Part shown: positions 46,813-55,762 of the stretch, one piece after another | Numbering within the stretch: position 1 is the stretch's first letter | Layout: each line of letters opens with the position of its first letter | Position numbers and translations under genes: made by a program | Notes under the pieces: generated by a model | Seen by the model: the letters and a program-made list of their open reading frames with translations, nothing else | What the model was told of the DNA's origin: nothing | The model's database searches: none | Assembly (NCBI RefSeq): GCF_023369555.1 | Contig: NZ_JACJVC010000003.1 | Location: 148,787-212,786, forward strand | From: Actinomyces sp. AC-20-1 | Lineage (GTDB): Bacteria > Actinomycetota > Actinomycetes > Actinomycetales > Actinomycetaceae | DNA: 64,000 nt | Direction: 5' to 3'

Positions 46813-46851
46813 CGCTTAGGAGAGCCTTACATATTCTCACGTTCCTAAGCG
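46813..46851. promoter_or_regulatory. DtxR/IdeR-like iron box and flanking dyad
   Basis: TTAGGAGAGCCTTACATAT at 46816-46834 matches the DtxR/IdeR consensus (TTAGG..AGCCT..CCTAA) at 14 of 19 positions, just downstream of the predicted -10 box. A perfect 9-bp inverted repeat, CGCTTAGGA (46813-46821) and TCCTAAGCG (46843-46851), overlaps and extends beyond it. This predicts iron repression of the operon. Confidence 0.75.
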
Positions 46852-46877
46852 CAACCCCGATGACCCAGAGGAGTCCC

Positions 46878-47912
46878 ATGCCCATCACCCGCCGCAGCTT
46901 CGTCGCCCTCACCGCCTCCACGGCCGCCGCCCTGACCCTGGCCGCCTGCTCCGGCTCGAACGACTCCGCGTCCGGAGCCTCCCCGGCCGGCACCGAGGCC
47001 CCGGCCGCCACCACTGAGGCCTCCGCCGTCCCGACCTCCGTCACCATCGCCAGCAACACCGGCGAGGTCGAGGTGGCCCTGCCGGTCGAGCGCCCCGCCT
47101 GCCTGGACAACCGCTCCTTCGAGATCCTGGCGACCTGGGGCGTGAGCCTGGTGGCCGCCCCCAAGCGGCTCATCCCCTCGACCGTCACCGCCTTCGACGG
47201 CGAGGAGGTGGCGGACATCGGCAACCACCGCGAGCCGAAACTCGAGGCCCTGGTCGCGGCCGAGCCCGACGTCATCATCTCCGGCCAGCGCTTCAGCCAG
47301 TACAACGAGGACATCGCCGCCCTCACCGAGGGCACGCCCCTCATCGACCTCGAGCCGCGCGACGGCGAGGACTTCGCCGCCGAGCTCGTCCGCCACGTCA
47401 CCGGCCTGGGCGAGGTCTTCTCCAAGCAGGACGAGGCCAAGGCCCTCGTGGACGACTTCCACAAGGCCACCGAGAAGGCCAAGACCGCCTACGACGGCAC
47501 CTCGACGGTCATGGCCGTCAACGTCTCCGGCGGCGAGATCGGCTACGTCGCCCCGCACGTGGGTCGCACCTTCGGCCCGGTCTTCGACATGCTCGGCCTC
47601 AAGCCGGCCCTGGAGGTCGCCGGCGCCACCGACGACCACCAGGGCGACGACATCTCCGTCGAGGCCATCGCCGAGTCCAACCCCGACTGGATCCTCGTCC
47701 TGGACCGCGACGCCGCCATCAAGTCCGCCGAGGAGGGCTACACCCCCGCCGAGCAGGTCATCGCCGGCAACGCCGCTCTGCAGAACGTCACGGCCGTCGC
47801 CTCCGGCCACATCGTCTACGCCCCCGCGGACACCTACACCAACGAGTCGATCATCACCTACACCGAGATCATGGACTCCATCGCGGCGGCCTTCTCGGGG
47901 GCGAAGGGCTGA
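46878..47912 (+). CDS. Iron-siderophore ABC transporter substrate-binding lipoprotein
   Basis: This 344-residue receptor has a twin-arginine leader (PITRRSFVAL), lipobox LAAC and an Ala/Thr/Glu-rich linker. The class III binding fold follows: LATWGVSLVAAPKRL, then GNHREPKLEALVAAEPDVIISG as in FepB/FecB proteins. The ATG at 46878 follows AGAGGAG. It binds a ferric siderophore or similar chelate outside the membrane. First gene of an operon with two permeases and an ATPase. Confidence 0.92.
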   Translation: MPITRRSFVALTASTAAALTLAACSGSNDSASGASPAGTEAPAATTEASAVPTSVTIASNTGEVEVALPVERPACLDNRSFEILATWGVSLVAAPKRLIPSTVTAFDGEEVADIGNHREPKLEALVAAEPDVIISGQRFSQYNEDIAALTEGTPLIDLEPRDGEDFAAELVRHVTGLGEVFSKQDEAKALVDDFHKATEKAKTAYDGTSTVMAVNVSGGEIGYVAPHVGRTFGPVFDMLGLKPALEVAGATDDHQGDDISVEAIAESNPDWILVLDRDAAIKSAEEGYTPAEQVIAGNAALQNVTAVASGHIVYAPADTYTNESIITYTEIMDSIAAAFSGAKG

Positions 47913-47935
47913 GCCCACCACCCCTCCCACCCGAG

Positions 47936-48955
47936 ATGACCCTCTCCGCACCGTCGCGTCCAGCCCCACTGCGGGCCGGACGCGACATCCCCGCACGCAC
48001 CCGCAGCCGCCTGGGCGCCCCCTTCCTCCTCGCCCTGGCGCTGACCACCGCCCTCCTGGGCCTGAGCCTGGCCACCGGCGAGTACTCGGTCCTGTCCCAC
48101 GACGACGGCTGGGAGATCTTCCGCACAGTGCGCGTCCCGCGCACGGTCGCCCTCGTCCTGGCCGGCGCCGCCATGTCGCTGTCGGGCCTGGTGATGCAGC
48201 TCATCACCCAGAACCGCTTCGTCGAGCCCACCACGACGGGCACCACCGAGTGGGCGGGCCTGGGCCTGCTCACCGTCATGGTCGTGGCCCCGCACGCCAC
48301 CATCCTGGGCCGCATGGCGGTCGCCGTCGGCTTCGCCTTCATCGGCACCATGGTCTTCTTCCTGCTGCTGCGCCGGGTCTCGCTGCGCTCCTCCCTGCTG
48401 GTGCCGATCATGGGCATCATGCTGGGCGCGGTCGTCAGCGCGGTCTCCACCTTCCTGGCCCTGCAGACCAACAGCCTGCAGTCCCTGGGCGTGTGGTTCC
48501 AGGGCTCCTTCACCTCGGTGTACCGGGGCCAGTACGAGGTGCTGTGGCTGGTCCTGCTGGCCGTGGCGGCCGTCTTCGTCCTGGCGGACCGGCTGACGGT
48601 CGTGGGCCTGGGCGAGGACGTCGCCACCGCCGTGGGTGTGAGCTACCGGCAGATGCTCCTCATCGCCACCGCGCTCATCGCCCTGGCGACCGGGGTGGTG
48701 ACCGTCGTCGTCGGCTCCCTGCCCTTCCTGGGCCTCATCGTGCCCAACCTCGTGTCGATGGCCCGCGGCGACGACCTGCGCTCCAACCTGCCGTGGGTGT
48801 GCCTGTCCGGCACCGCCCTGGTGACGGTCTGCGACCTGGTGGCCCGCACGATCATCTCCCCCTTCGAGGTGCCGGTCTCGGTGGTCCTGGGCATCATCGG
48901 GGCCGCCGTCTTCACCGCACTCATCGTGCGCCGTACCCGAGGGGGTGGCGCATGA
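47936..48955 (+). CDS. Iron-siderophore ABC transporter permease (FecCD)
   Basis: This 339-residue membrane protein has about eight to nine transmembrane helices and FecCD motifs VRVPRTVALVLAGAAMSLSG and GSLPFLGLIVPNLVSMARG. It forms the translocation channel with the permease encoded by the next gene, whose start overlaps its stop by ATGA. Confidence 0.92.
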   Translation: MTLSAPSRPAPLRAGRDIPARTRSRLGAPFLLALALTTALLGLSLATGEYSVLSHDDGWEIFRTVRVPRTVALVLAGAAMSLSGLVMQLITQNRFVEPTTTGTTEWAGLGLLTVMVVAPHATILGRMAVAVGFAFIGTMVFFLLLRRVSLRSSLLVPIMGIMLGAVVSAVSTFLALQTNSLQSLGVWFQGSFTSVYRGQYEVLWLVLLAVAAVFVLADRLTVVGLGEDVATAVGVSYRQMLLIATALIALATGVVTVVVGSLPFLGLIVPNLVSMARGDDLRSNLPWVCLSGTALVTVCDLVARTIISPFEVPVSVVLGIIGAAVFTALIVRRTRGGGA

Positions 48956-50019
48956 GCACCACCCACGCGCCGGGGTCCCGGACGGCCGGCCCCGCCCGCG
49001 CGGCACGATGCGGCCAGCCCCACGGCTCCGGGGCGTTTCCGACGGCGTCCGCCCGGCGCCGCTGGTGGCTGACCTTCCTGGCGGTGAGCGCGCTCGCCCT
49101 CCTGTCCTGCCTCGGGCTGCTGGCCTGGGACAACCCCATGGAGCCCGGCACGCGCGGCTTCTGGCTCATCGCGCAGCGGCGCGCCAACGCCGTCGTCGCC
49201 GTGGTCGTCGTCGCCGTGTGCCAGGCCATGGCCACCGTGGCCTTCCAGACGGTGACGGGCAACCGGATCCTCACGCCGTCGATCATGGGCTTCGAGGCCC
49301 TGTACCGCACGATCCACACATCGACCGTCTTCTTCCTGGGCGCTGCGGGCCTGACCGCGGCCCGCACGACGACGACCTTCGTGGGCCAGCTGCTGCTCAT
49401 GGTCGCCATGTGCCTGCTGCTGTACTCCTGGCTGCTCACCAGCCGCGGGGCCACGCTGCACGCCATGCTGCTGCTCGGCGTCGTCATCGGCGCCGGCCTG
49501 GGGTCGGTCGCCACCTTCATGCAGCGCCTGCTGACGCCCAGCGAGTTCGACGTGCTCACCGCGCGCCTGTTCGGCTCGGTCAACAACGCCGACCCCGACT
49601 ACTACCCGATCGCGCTCCCCATGGTGGCGCTGGGGGCGCTCACCCTGGCCCTGTGGTCCCGGCGGCTCAACGTGCTGGCTCTCGGCCGTGAGACGGCGAC
49701 GAGCCTGGGGCTGAGCCACCGGCGGTGGAGCGTGGCCGTGCTGGTGGTGGTCTCGGTCCTCATGGCCACCTCGACGGCGCTGGTGGGGCCCATGACCTTC
49801 CTGGGCTTCCTCGTCTCGACGCTCGCCTACCAGCTCTCGGGCACCTTCGACCACCGTTACGTCATGCCGATGGCCATGTCCCTGGGGGTGCTGGTCCTCA
49901 CCGGCGCCTACTTCCTCATGCACCACGTCTTCTCCGCCCAGGGCGTGGTGTCCATCATCATCGAGCTCGTGGGCGGGCTCACCTTCCTCGTCGTCATCCT
50001 GCGAAAGGGGCGTCTGTGA
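48952..50019 (+). CDS. Iron-siderophore ABC transporter permease (FecCD)
   Basis: This 355-residue protein has a 35-residue cytoplasmic Pro/Arg/Gly-rich N-terminus and the FecCD membrane domain (QRRANAVVAVVVVAVCQAMA, GPMTFLGFLVSTLAYQL). Its ATG at 48952 overlaps the first permease (ATGA), and its stop overlaps the GTG start of the ATPase gene (GTGA). The in-frame upstream extension into the first permease is a shadow. Confidence 0.92.
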   Translation: MSTTHAPGSRTAGPARAARCGQPHGSGAFPTASARRRWWLTFLAVSALALLSCLGLLAWDNPMEPGTRGFWLIAQRRANAVVAVVVVAVCQAMATVAFQTVTGNRILTPSIMGFEALYRTIHTSTVFFLGAAGLTAARTTTTFVGQLLLMVAMCLLLYSWLLTSRGATLHAMLLLGVVIGAGLGSVATFMQRLLTPSEFDVLTARLFGSVNNADPDYYPIALPMVALGALTLALWSRRLNVLALGRETATSLGLSHRRWSVAVLVVVSVLMATSTALVGPMTFLGFLVSTLAYQLSGTFDHRYVMPMAMSLGVLVLTGAYFLMHHVFSAQGVVSIIIELVGGLTFLVVILRKGRL

Positions 50020-50780
50020 TCAGCCTGAGCAAGGTCGCCAAGGTCTACACCTCCTCGGGCGCCACCGTGCGGATCGGGCCGGTGGACCTGGACATCCCGG
50101 CCGGCGGGATCACCACCTTCATCGGCCCCAACGGTGCGGGCAAGTCGACCCTGCTGACCATGACGGGGCGGCTGCTGGGCCTGGACGAGGGCGTCATCAC
50201 CGTGGCGGGGCTGAACGTGTCCTCGACCCACTCCTCGCACCTGGCCAAGGTGCTGTCCATCCTGCGCCAGGAGAACCACTTCGTCTCCCGGCTGACCGTG
50301 CGCCAGCTGGTGGGCTTCGGCCGCTTCCCCTACTCGCACGGGCGGCTGACGGCCGACGACGATGAGGTCATCTCCCGCTACATCGACTTCCTGGCGCTGA
50401 CCGAGCTCGAGGGACGCTACCTCGACGAGCTCTCGGGCGGTCAGCGCCAGCGGGCCTACGTGGCGATGGTGCTGTGCCAGGAGACCGACTACGTGCTGCT
50501 GGACGAGCCCCTCAACAACCTCGACATCGCCCACAGCGTGGAGATGATGCAGCACCTTCAGCGGGCGGCCCTCGAGTTCGGCCGCACGATCCTCGTGGTG
50601 CTGCACGACGTCAACATCGCGGCGCGCTACGCGGACCGCATCGTCGCCCTCAAGGACGGCACGGTCGCCTACAGCGGCACGCCCGCCGAGATCATGCGCG
50701 ACGAGGTCCTCTCCGACGTCTTCGGCACGCCGCTGACGGTCATCGAGGGGCCCAGCGGGCCCTTGGCCTGCACCTGCTGA
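50016..50780 (+). CDS. Iron-siderophore ABC transporter ATP-binding protein
   Basis: This 254-residue ATPase has Walker A GPNGAGKST, signature LSGGQRQRAYVAMVL, Walker B YVLLDEPLNNLD and the switch His in VVLHDVN. The GTG start at 50016 overlaps the permease stop. It energises uptake by the preceding FecCD pair and completes the operon. Confidence 0.94.
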   Translation: MISLSKVAKVYTSSGATVRIGPVDLDIPAGGITTFIGPNGAGKSTLLTMTGRLLGLDEGVITVAGLNVSSTHSSHLAKVLSILRQENHFVSRLTVRQLVGFGRFPYSHGRLTADDDEVISRYIDFLALTELEGRYLDELSGGQRQRAYVAMVLCQETDYVLLDEPLNNLDIAHSVEMMQHLQRAALEFGRTILVVLHDVNIAARYADRIVALKDGTVAYSGTPAEIMRDEVLSDVFGTPLTVIEGPSGPLACTC

Positions 50781-50885
50781 GCCCGGGCAGCGGCGTCGAC
50801 CATCGCGCGAGGCTGCACACCACACTATCCACCGAGGTACATCTGTACGTTCTCTCTCCCACCGCCGCTTACAGGTGCTGAAATT

Positions 50886-50900
50886 CCAGTGTTTTACTGG
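50886..50900. promoter_or_regulatory. Dyad in the probable PTS promoter spacer
   Basis: CCAGT-GTTTT-ACTGG is a perfect 5-bp dyad lying between the candidate -35 and -10 boxes, a common operator position. Confidence 0.4.
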
Positions 50901-50919
50901 CCATAACACACATCACATC

Positions 50920-50953
50920 AGACCTCCTAGGTACGTACGTACCTAGGAGGTCT
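50920..50953. promoter_or_regulatory. 34-bp perfect palindrome upstream of PTS genes
   Basis: Every base from 50920 to 50953 pairs around the centre at 50936/50937; the core is GGTACGTACGTACC flanked by CCTCCTA and its complement. It could be an operator bound by a symmetric regulator, or an mRNA hairpin of about 15 bp with a small loop. It lies 107 bp before the EIIA start, with no T-run. Confidence 0.75.
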
Positions 50954-51060
50954 TCTGCGCCCTCCCCCCTCCTCCCTACGCTCGAACGGTCATCGCGGAC
51001 ACGGCCGCTCCACGCGGCGCAGCCCGGCGCACGCAGGTCGTCCGCAGTCAAGGGGGACAC

Positions 51061-51531
51061 ATGCACCAGGACCTGCTCAGGCGCGACCTCGTCCAGCTGG
51101 ACTGGGAGGTGGACAGCCAGGACGAGTTCTTCGACCGGGTCGTCGCGCGGCTCCAGGCCCGCGGCTACGTCAAGGACACCTTCCTGGCCGCCCTCAAGGC
51201 GCGCGAGGAGACCTACCCCACCGCCCTGCCCACCCAGCCCGAGGCCATCGCCATCCCGCACTCGGACGCCGTCCACGTCATCACGCCCTTCATCGCGGTC
51301 ACCCGGCTGGCCCGGCCCGTCACCTGGCACGAGATGGCCAACAACGACGCCACGCACCCCGTGCGGTTCATCTTCCTGCTGGGGCTGACCAAGGAGGACG
51401 GGCACGTCGAGGTGCTCCAGCTCCTCCTGGACAGATTCCAGGACCCGTCCTTCATGGACGCCCTCAGCGCGGCGCGCACCGAGGACGAGCTCTTCGACGC
51501 GCTGGCGACCATGTCAGGCCCTCAGGCCTGA
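51061..51531 (+). CDS. PTS EIIA component, fructose/galactitol type
   Basis: This 156-residue cytoplasmic protein accepts phosphate from HPr and passes it to EIIB. The phosphorylated His is H67 in AIPHSD, and FIFLLGLTKEDGHVEVLQ is typical of the EIIA-2 fold. It is first in a gene set with separate EIIB and EIIC, as in galactitol and pentitol PTS systems. Confidence 0.9.
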   Translation: MHQDLLRRDLVQLDWEVDSQDEFFDRVVARLQARGYVKDTFLAALKAREETYPTALPTQPEAIAIPHSDAVHVITPFIAVTRLARPVTWHEMANNDATHPVRFIFLLGLTKEDGHVEVLQLLLDRFQDPSFMDALSAARTEDELFDALATMSGPQA

Positions 51532-51587
51532 GCACAGCACCCACCACACCCTCACCAACACTGACAAGCACTGACAGGAGAGTCACT

Positions 51588-51881
51588 ATGAGCGCCAAGG
51601 TCATCGTCGCCTGCGGAAGCGGCGTCGCCACCTCCCAGACCGTCGCCAGCAAGGTCGCACGCCTGCTCAAGGAGGCCAAGGTCGACGCCGACGTCGAGGC
51701 CGTGGACCTGAAGTCCGTGGACCGCCACCTCACAGGCGCCGCCGCCTACATCACCATCGTGCGCGAGAACAAGCAGCGGACCGTGCCGGTCATCAACGGC
51801 ATCGCCTTCCTGACCGGCATGGGCCAGGACGCCGAGCTCGCCAAGCTCATCGAGGCCATCAAGGCCGCCAACGGCAGCTGA
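51588..51881 (+). CDS. PTS EIIB component, galactitol type (GatB-like)
   Basis: This 97-residue protein has the phosphorylated cysteine C9 in VACGSGVATS, the P-loop typical of GatB-like EIIB proteins. A GACAGGAGAG site precedes the ATG. It relays phosphate from EIIA to the incoming sugar in the EIIC channel. Confidence 0.92.
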   Translation: MSAKVIVACGSGVATSQTVASKVARLLKEAKVDADVEAVDLKSVDRHLTGAAAYITIVRENKQRTVPVINGIAFLTGMGQDAELAKLIEAIKAANGS

Positions 51882-51912
51882 CAACCCCACCCCTCCCTGA
51901 AAGGTACTGACC

Positions 51913-53307
51913 ATGCAGGTACTCACCAGCTCGGTCGACTTCGTCCTGTCGCTCGGCGCCGCGATCTTCGTCCCGCTCATCATGATCGTCGCGGGCCTGC
52001 TGGTGCGCATGAGGATCAAGGACGCGATCTCCTCCGGCATCACCCTGGGCGTGGCCTTCTCCGGCATGACCATGCTCATCGGCTACATGACCCAGGCGAT
52101 CACCCCGGCCGCCGAGGCCATGAGCGAGACCGTCGGCGTCAGCCTTCCTATCACCGACGGCGGCTGGACCACCATGTCCACGATCTCGTGGTCCTGGCCC
52201 TACGCCGCCCTCATGTTCCCGCTCGTCGTCGTCATCAACATCATCCTCATCGTCCTCAAGCAGACCGAGACCTTCAACGCGGACCTGTGGAACGTGTGGG
52301 GCAAGATCTTCACCGCCGTCGCCGTCTACTACATCACGGGCGCGGTCTGGCTGGCCTTCCTCATCGCCGCCATCCAGACGGTGTTCGAGCTCAAGGCCGC
52401 CGACTTCCACCAGCACCGCGTCGAGACGATGACCGGGATCCCCGGCGTCACCATCACCCACCGCATGATCTTCCTGGCGGCCCCGATGTATCCCGTCGAC
52501 TGGCTGCTGCGCAAGATCCCGGGCCTGAACCGGTCATTCAACGCCGCGGACCTGCGGGACAAGGTCGGCATCCTCGCCGAGAACCACATCCTGGGATTCA
52601 TCCTGGGCGTGCTCTTCGGCGTCCTGGCCCGGTTCGACGTCGCCGCCACCCTCATCCTGGGCATCCAGGCGGCCACGGCCCTGACCCTGTTCCCCGTCAT
52701 CTCCAAGTACTTCATGCAGGCCCTGGAGCCGATCTCGAACGCCATCTCGGAGTTCATGCAGAAGCGGTTCAACGACCGTCAGCTGTACGTGGGCCTGGAC
52801 TGGCCCTTCCTGGGCGGCTCCAACGAGATCTGGCTGGCCGTCATCTGGACCATCCCCGTGACGCTGCTCTACTCGTTCTTCCTGCCGGGCAACGGGATCC
52901 TGCCCTTCGCCGGCATCGTCAACGTGTGCGTGGCCGTCGGCGCCTTCTTCGCCTCACGGGGCAACATCATCCGGATGCTCATCCAGTGCACGATCTTCGC
53001 CCCCGTCTTCCTGTGGGTCGGCACCGCCTTCGCGCCGTTCATGACCGAGCTGGCGAACTCCACCGGCGCCGTCGAGCTCGCCGAGGGCCAGCTCATCTCG
53101 AACTCCTCCATCGACGCACCGATCTTCACCTACGCCCTGTCCCACCTGCTGCAGGTCCTGAACGGCAACGTCGTGCCGGCCATCGTCCTGGTGGTCTGGG
53201 TCGTGTGCTTCGTCCTGTACTCGCGTGAGCTCGTCACCGAGCGCAACGCCGCCCGTGCCGAGGCTGCCTCCGCCGCTCAGGCCGACGCCGAGCCCGCCCA
53301 GGCCTGA
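51913..53307 (+). CDS. PTS EIIC component, galactitol type (GatC-like)
   Basis: This 464-residue membrane transporter has about ten to twelve hydrophobic segments and GatC-family stretches such as ITDGGWTTMSTISWSWPYAA and NGNVVPAIVLVVWVVCF, ending in an Ala/Glu-rich tail. It imports and phosphorylates a sugar alcohol or ketose. The GatC family accepts galactitol and several pentitols, so the substrate is open. Confidence 0.92.
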   Translation: MQVLTSSVDFVLSLGAAIFVPLIMIVAGLLVRMRIKDAISSGITLGVAFSGMTMLIGYMTQAITPAAEAMSETVGVSLPITDGGWTTMSTISWSWPYAALMFPLVVVINIILIVLKQTETFNADLWNVWGKIFTAVAVYYITGAVWLAFLIAAIQTVFELKAADFHQHRVETMTGIPGVTITHRMIFLAAPMYPVDWLLRKIPGLNRSFNAADLRDKVGILAENHILGFILGVLFGVLARFDVAATLILGIQAATALTLFPVISKYFMQALEPISNAISEFMQKRFNDRQLYVGLDWPFLGGSNEIWLAVIWTIPVTLLYSFFLPGNGILPFAGIVNVCVAVGAFFASRGNIIRMLIQCTIFAPVFLWVGTAFAPFMTELANSTGAVELAEGQLISNSSIDAPIFTYALSHLLQVLNGNVVPAIVLVVWVVCFVLYSRELVTERNAARAEAASAAQADAEPAQA

Positions 53308-53356
53308 GCCCACCCGGGCCGGCCCGACCCAACCACTACCACCAAGGAGCAGCACC

Positions 53357-54028
53357 ATGCTGGAATCACTCAAGTCCGATCTCGTCGCCGTGGCCCGGCG
53401 CGCCCAGCACGAGGGCCTGTGCAAGCACAAGTCCGGCAACTTCTCGATCCGCGACCTCGACTCCGGCCTGCTGGTCGTGTCCCCCACGAGCCTGGACCGT
53501 GACCAGATGAGCCCGCGCGACGTCGTCGTCATGAACCTGGACGCCGAGGTCATCGAGAACGAGTCCGGGCTGCGCCCGACCTCCGAGGTGCTCATGCACC
53601 TGGAGATCTACAAGGCCCGCCCCGAGGTGCGCGCCGTCGTGCACACCCACTCCGCCTACGCCACCACCTTCGCCCTGCTCAACAGGCCCATCCCGGCGAT
53701 CGTCTACGAGGTCGCCAACCTCGGGCTCACCAGGGCCCGTGTGCCCGTGGCCCCCTACGGCCGCCCGGGCACGCCCGAGCTCGCCCGGTACGTGCGCGAG
53801 GCGGTGACGGAGGCGGACTGCGTCCTGCTGGAGAAGCACGGCGCCGTCGCGATCGACGAGCGCAACATCTACGAGGCCTTCCTCAAGGCCGCCTACATCG
53901 AGGAGCTCGCCGAGCTCTACCACCACGCGCTGACGGCCAACCAGGGTCGGGAGCCGGACTCCTTCGAGCCCGAGGAGCTGCGCAAGTGGGCCTATCCGTC
54001 CCAGATCACCTTCCCCGGCGCACGGTGA
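53357..54028 (+). CDS. Class II aldolase (L-fuculose-phosphate aldolase-like)
   Basis: This 223-residue zinc enzyme has the fold of FucA/RhaD/AraD. Metal ligands are H96 and H98 in VVHTHSAY and a third His in LEKHGAVAI; SGNFSIRD and SPTSLDRDQM form the phosphate-binding part. It should cleave a ketose-1-phosphate to dihydroxyacetone phosphate and an aldehyde. The ATG at 53357 follows AAGGAG. Sits directly between EIIC and DhaK, so it likely acts on the PTS product or on a product of DhaKL. Confidence 0.88.
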   Translation: MLESLKSDLVAVARRAQHEGLCKHKSGNFSIRDLDSGLLVVSPTSLDRDQMSPRDVVVMNLDAEVIENESGLRPTSEVLMHLEIYKARPEVRAVVHTHSAYATTFALLNRPIPAIVYEVANLGLTRARVPVAPYGRPGTPELARYVREAVTEADCVLLEKHGAVAIDERNIYEAFLKAAYIEELAELYHHALTANQGREPDSFEPEELRKWAYPSQITFPGAR

Positions 54029-54074
54029 GCCCGGGCCCTGACCACGCAACCCCCATGAGGAGAAGAGGACGCTC

Positions 54075-55082
54075 ATGAAGAAGATTCTCAACACAGCCGA
54101 CGCCTTCGTGCGCGACACGATGGAGGGCATCCGCGCCGCCTACGGCGACCGGGTCGACTTCCTGGACGGGGACTACCGGGTCCTGGTCTCGCGCTACCCC
54201 CGCGCCAAGGGCAAGGTCGGTCTGGTGACCGCGGGAGGATCCGGGCACCTGCCCCTGTTCCTGGGCTACGTGGGGTCGGGGATGCTGGACGGCTGCGCCG
54301 TCGGCGAGGTCTTCGCCTCCCCCTCCGCCGAGAAGATGGCCCAGATGATCCGGGCCTGCGACGACGGCGCCGGCGTGCTGTGCCTGTACGGCAACTACAA
54401 CGGCGACATCTTCAACTTCCGCATGGCCTGCGAGGACGTGGAGCTCGACGACATCGAGACCCGCCAGCTCCTGGGGCGCGACGACGTCGCCTCCTCCCCG
54501 GCGGACAGGGCGGACAAGCGCCGTGGCGTGGCCGGGATCGTCTACGCCTACAAGATCGCCGGCGCCGCCGCCGACGAGATGCGCTCCCTCGACGAGGTCG
54601 TGGCGGTCACCGAGAAGGCGCTGGCCCGCATCCGGTCGATGGGGGTGGCGCTCAGCCCGTGCATCGTCCCCAAGGTCGGAGAGCCCACCTTCACCATCGC
54701 CGACGACGAGATCGAGATCGGCATGGGCATCCACGGCGAGGCCGGTATCAGCGTGGAGAAGATGCTCACCGCCGACGAGGTCGCCGAGCGGGTCCTGGAC
54801 ACCATTGAGGCGGACATGCCCTTGGGCGAGGGCGACGAGGTCTCCGTCATGGTCAACGGGCTCGGGGCCACACCGCTGGAGGAGCAGCTCATCGTCTACC
54901 GCTCGGTGGCGGCCCGTCTGGCGGCCAAGGGCGTGTCCATCGTCATGCCGCACGTGGGCGAGTTCGCCACCTCCATGGAGATGGCGGGCCTGTCGGTGAC
55001 GGTGTTCAAGCTGGATGAGGAGCTCCGGTCCCTGTTGGAGGCCCCGGCCTCCACGCCCTTCTACACCAACGCGAACAAGTGA
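54075..55082 (+). CDS. dhaK: Dihydroxyacetone kinase-type subunit DhaK
   Basis: This 335-residue subunit binds the ketose covalently through a histidine. The key residues are present: H58 in GGSGHLP, D111 in NYNGDIFNF and H220 in GMGIHGEAG. It resembles DhaK closely enough to be active on dihydroxyacetone or a similar small ketose such as a tetrulose or apulose. Works with the DhaL-type subunit encoded next, whose start overlaps or nearly overlaps its stop. Confidence 0.9.
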   Translation: MKKILNTADAFVRDTMEGIRAAYGDRVDFLDGDYRVLVSRYPRAKGKVGLVTAGGSGHLPLFLGYVGSGMLDGCAVGEVFASPSAEKMAQMIRACDDGAGVLCLYGNYNGDIFNFRMACEDVELDDIETRQLLGRDDVASSPADRADKRRGVAGIVYAYKIAGAAADEMRSLDEVVAVTEKALARIRSMGVALSPCIVPKVGEPTFTIADDEIEIGMGIHGEAGISVEKMLTADEVAERVLDTIEADMPLGEGDEVSVMVNGLGATPLEEQLIVYRSVAARLAAKGVSIVMPHVGEFATSMEMAGLSVTVFKLDEELRSLLEAPASTPFYTNANK

Positions 55083-55090
55083 GGTGCGTC

Positions 55091-55735
55091 GTGGTCACCA
55101 GCAGCACCATCTCCAGGGTGGTCGGCTCCATCAGCACCCTCATGACGGACAACCGCGAGTACCTGGTCAGCCTCGACCAGGTCAACGGCGACGGCGACCT
55201 GGGCATCTCCATGGACGACGGCTTCGGCGCCCTGGCCGGCTACCTGTCGGCCGCCGAGGAGACGGACCTGGGGCAGCTGCTGCGCCAGGGCGGGAAGGTC
55301 TTCAACGAGGCCGCGCCCTCCTCGCTGGGGACGATCCTCACCTTCGGGCTCATGGGTATGGCCCGGGCGCTCAAGGGGCGTCAAGAGGCAGACCTTCCGA
55401 CCGTCGTCGAGGCGCTGGACGCCGGGGTCGCCAACATCATGGCCAAGGCCGAGTCGGGTCCGGGGCAGAAGACGATCGTCGACGCGCTGGTGCCGGGGGT
55501 CGCCGTCCTGCGCGAGGGCGTCGCCAGTACCGACGGCGACCGGAGGGCCGTGCCGGCGCTGTGGCGGGCGGCGGCCGAGGCGGCCGCGCAGGGCTCGGAG
55601 TCAACCCGGCAGATGGAGGCCGTGCACGGGCGCGCCGCCTACTCCGCGTCCCGCTCGGTCGGGGTGCTCGACGGCGGCTCGGTGGTCGGTCGCCTCATCT
55701 TCGAGGGCATCGCCGGCGCCTGCGAGGCCGGCTAG
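55091..55735 (+). CDS. dhaL: Dihydroxyacetone kinase-type nucleotide subunit DhaL
   Basis: This 214-residue subunit carries the nucleotide, with the Mg-binding aspartates in the segment NGDGDLGISM. I favour the GTG at 55091 with GAGG upstream; the GTG at 55079, overlapping the DhaK stop (GTGA), is an alternative. No DhaM phosphocarrier is encoded in the window, so the phosphate donor (ATP or PTS) cannot be settled from sequence. Confidence 0.88.
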   Translation: MVTSSTISRVVGSISTLMTDNREYLVSLDQVNGDGDLGISMDDGFGALAGYLSAAEETDLGQLLRQGGKVFNEAAPSSLGTILTFGLMGMARALKGRQEADLPTVVEALDAGVANIMAKAESGPGQKTIVDALVPGVAVLREGVASTDGDRRAVPALWRAAAEAAAQGSESTRQMEAVHGRAAYSASRSVGVLDGGSVVGRLIFEGIAGACEAG

Positions 55736-55762
55736 GACGGGCCGACGCGGACGCGACGTGTC

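Larger units (their letters stand above)
50781..51060. other. Control region before the PTS operon
   Basis: This 280-bp gap holds two dyads described separately and a possible promoter: -35 CTGAAA near 50877 and -10 CATAAC near 50902 with about 18 bp between. AGTCAAGGGGGAC gives a ribosome site for the EIIA gene. No coding gene is seen, and no clear terminator for the iron operon. Confidence 0.5.

Noticed and set aside
51588..51881. Treating the PTS as definitely galactitol-specific
   Set aside because: GatABC-like systems also import pentitols and other substrates, and no galactitol-1-phosphate dehydrogenase or tagatose enzymes are present.
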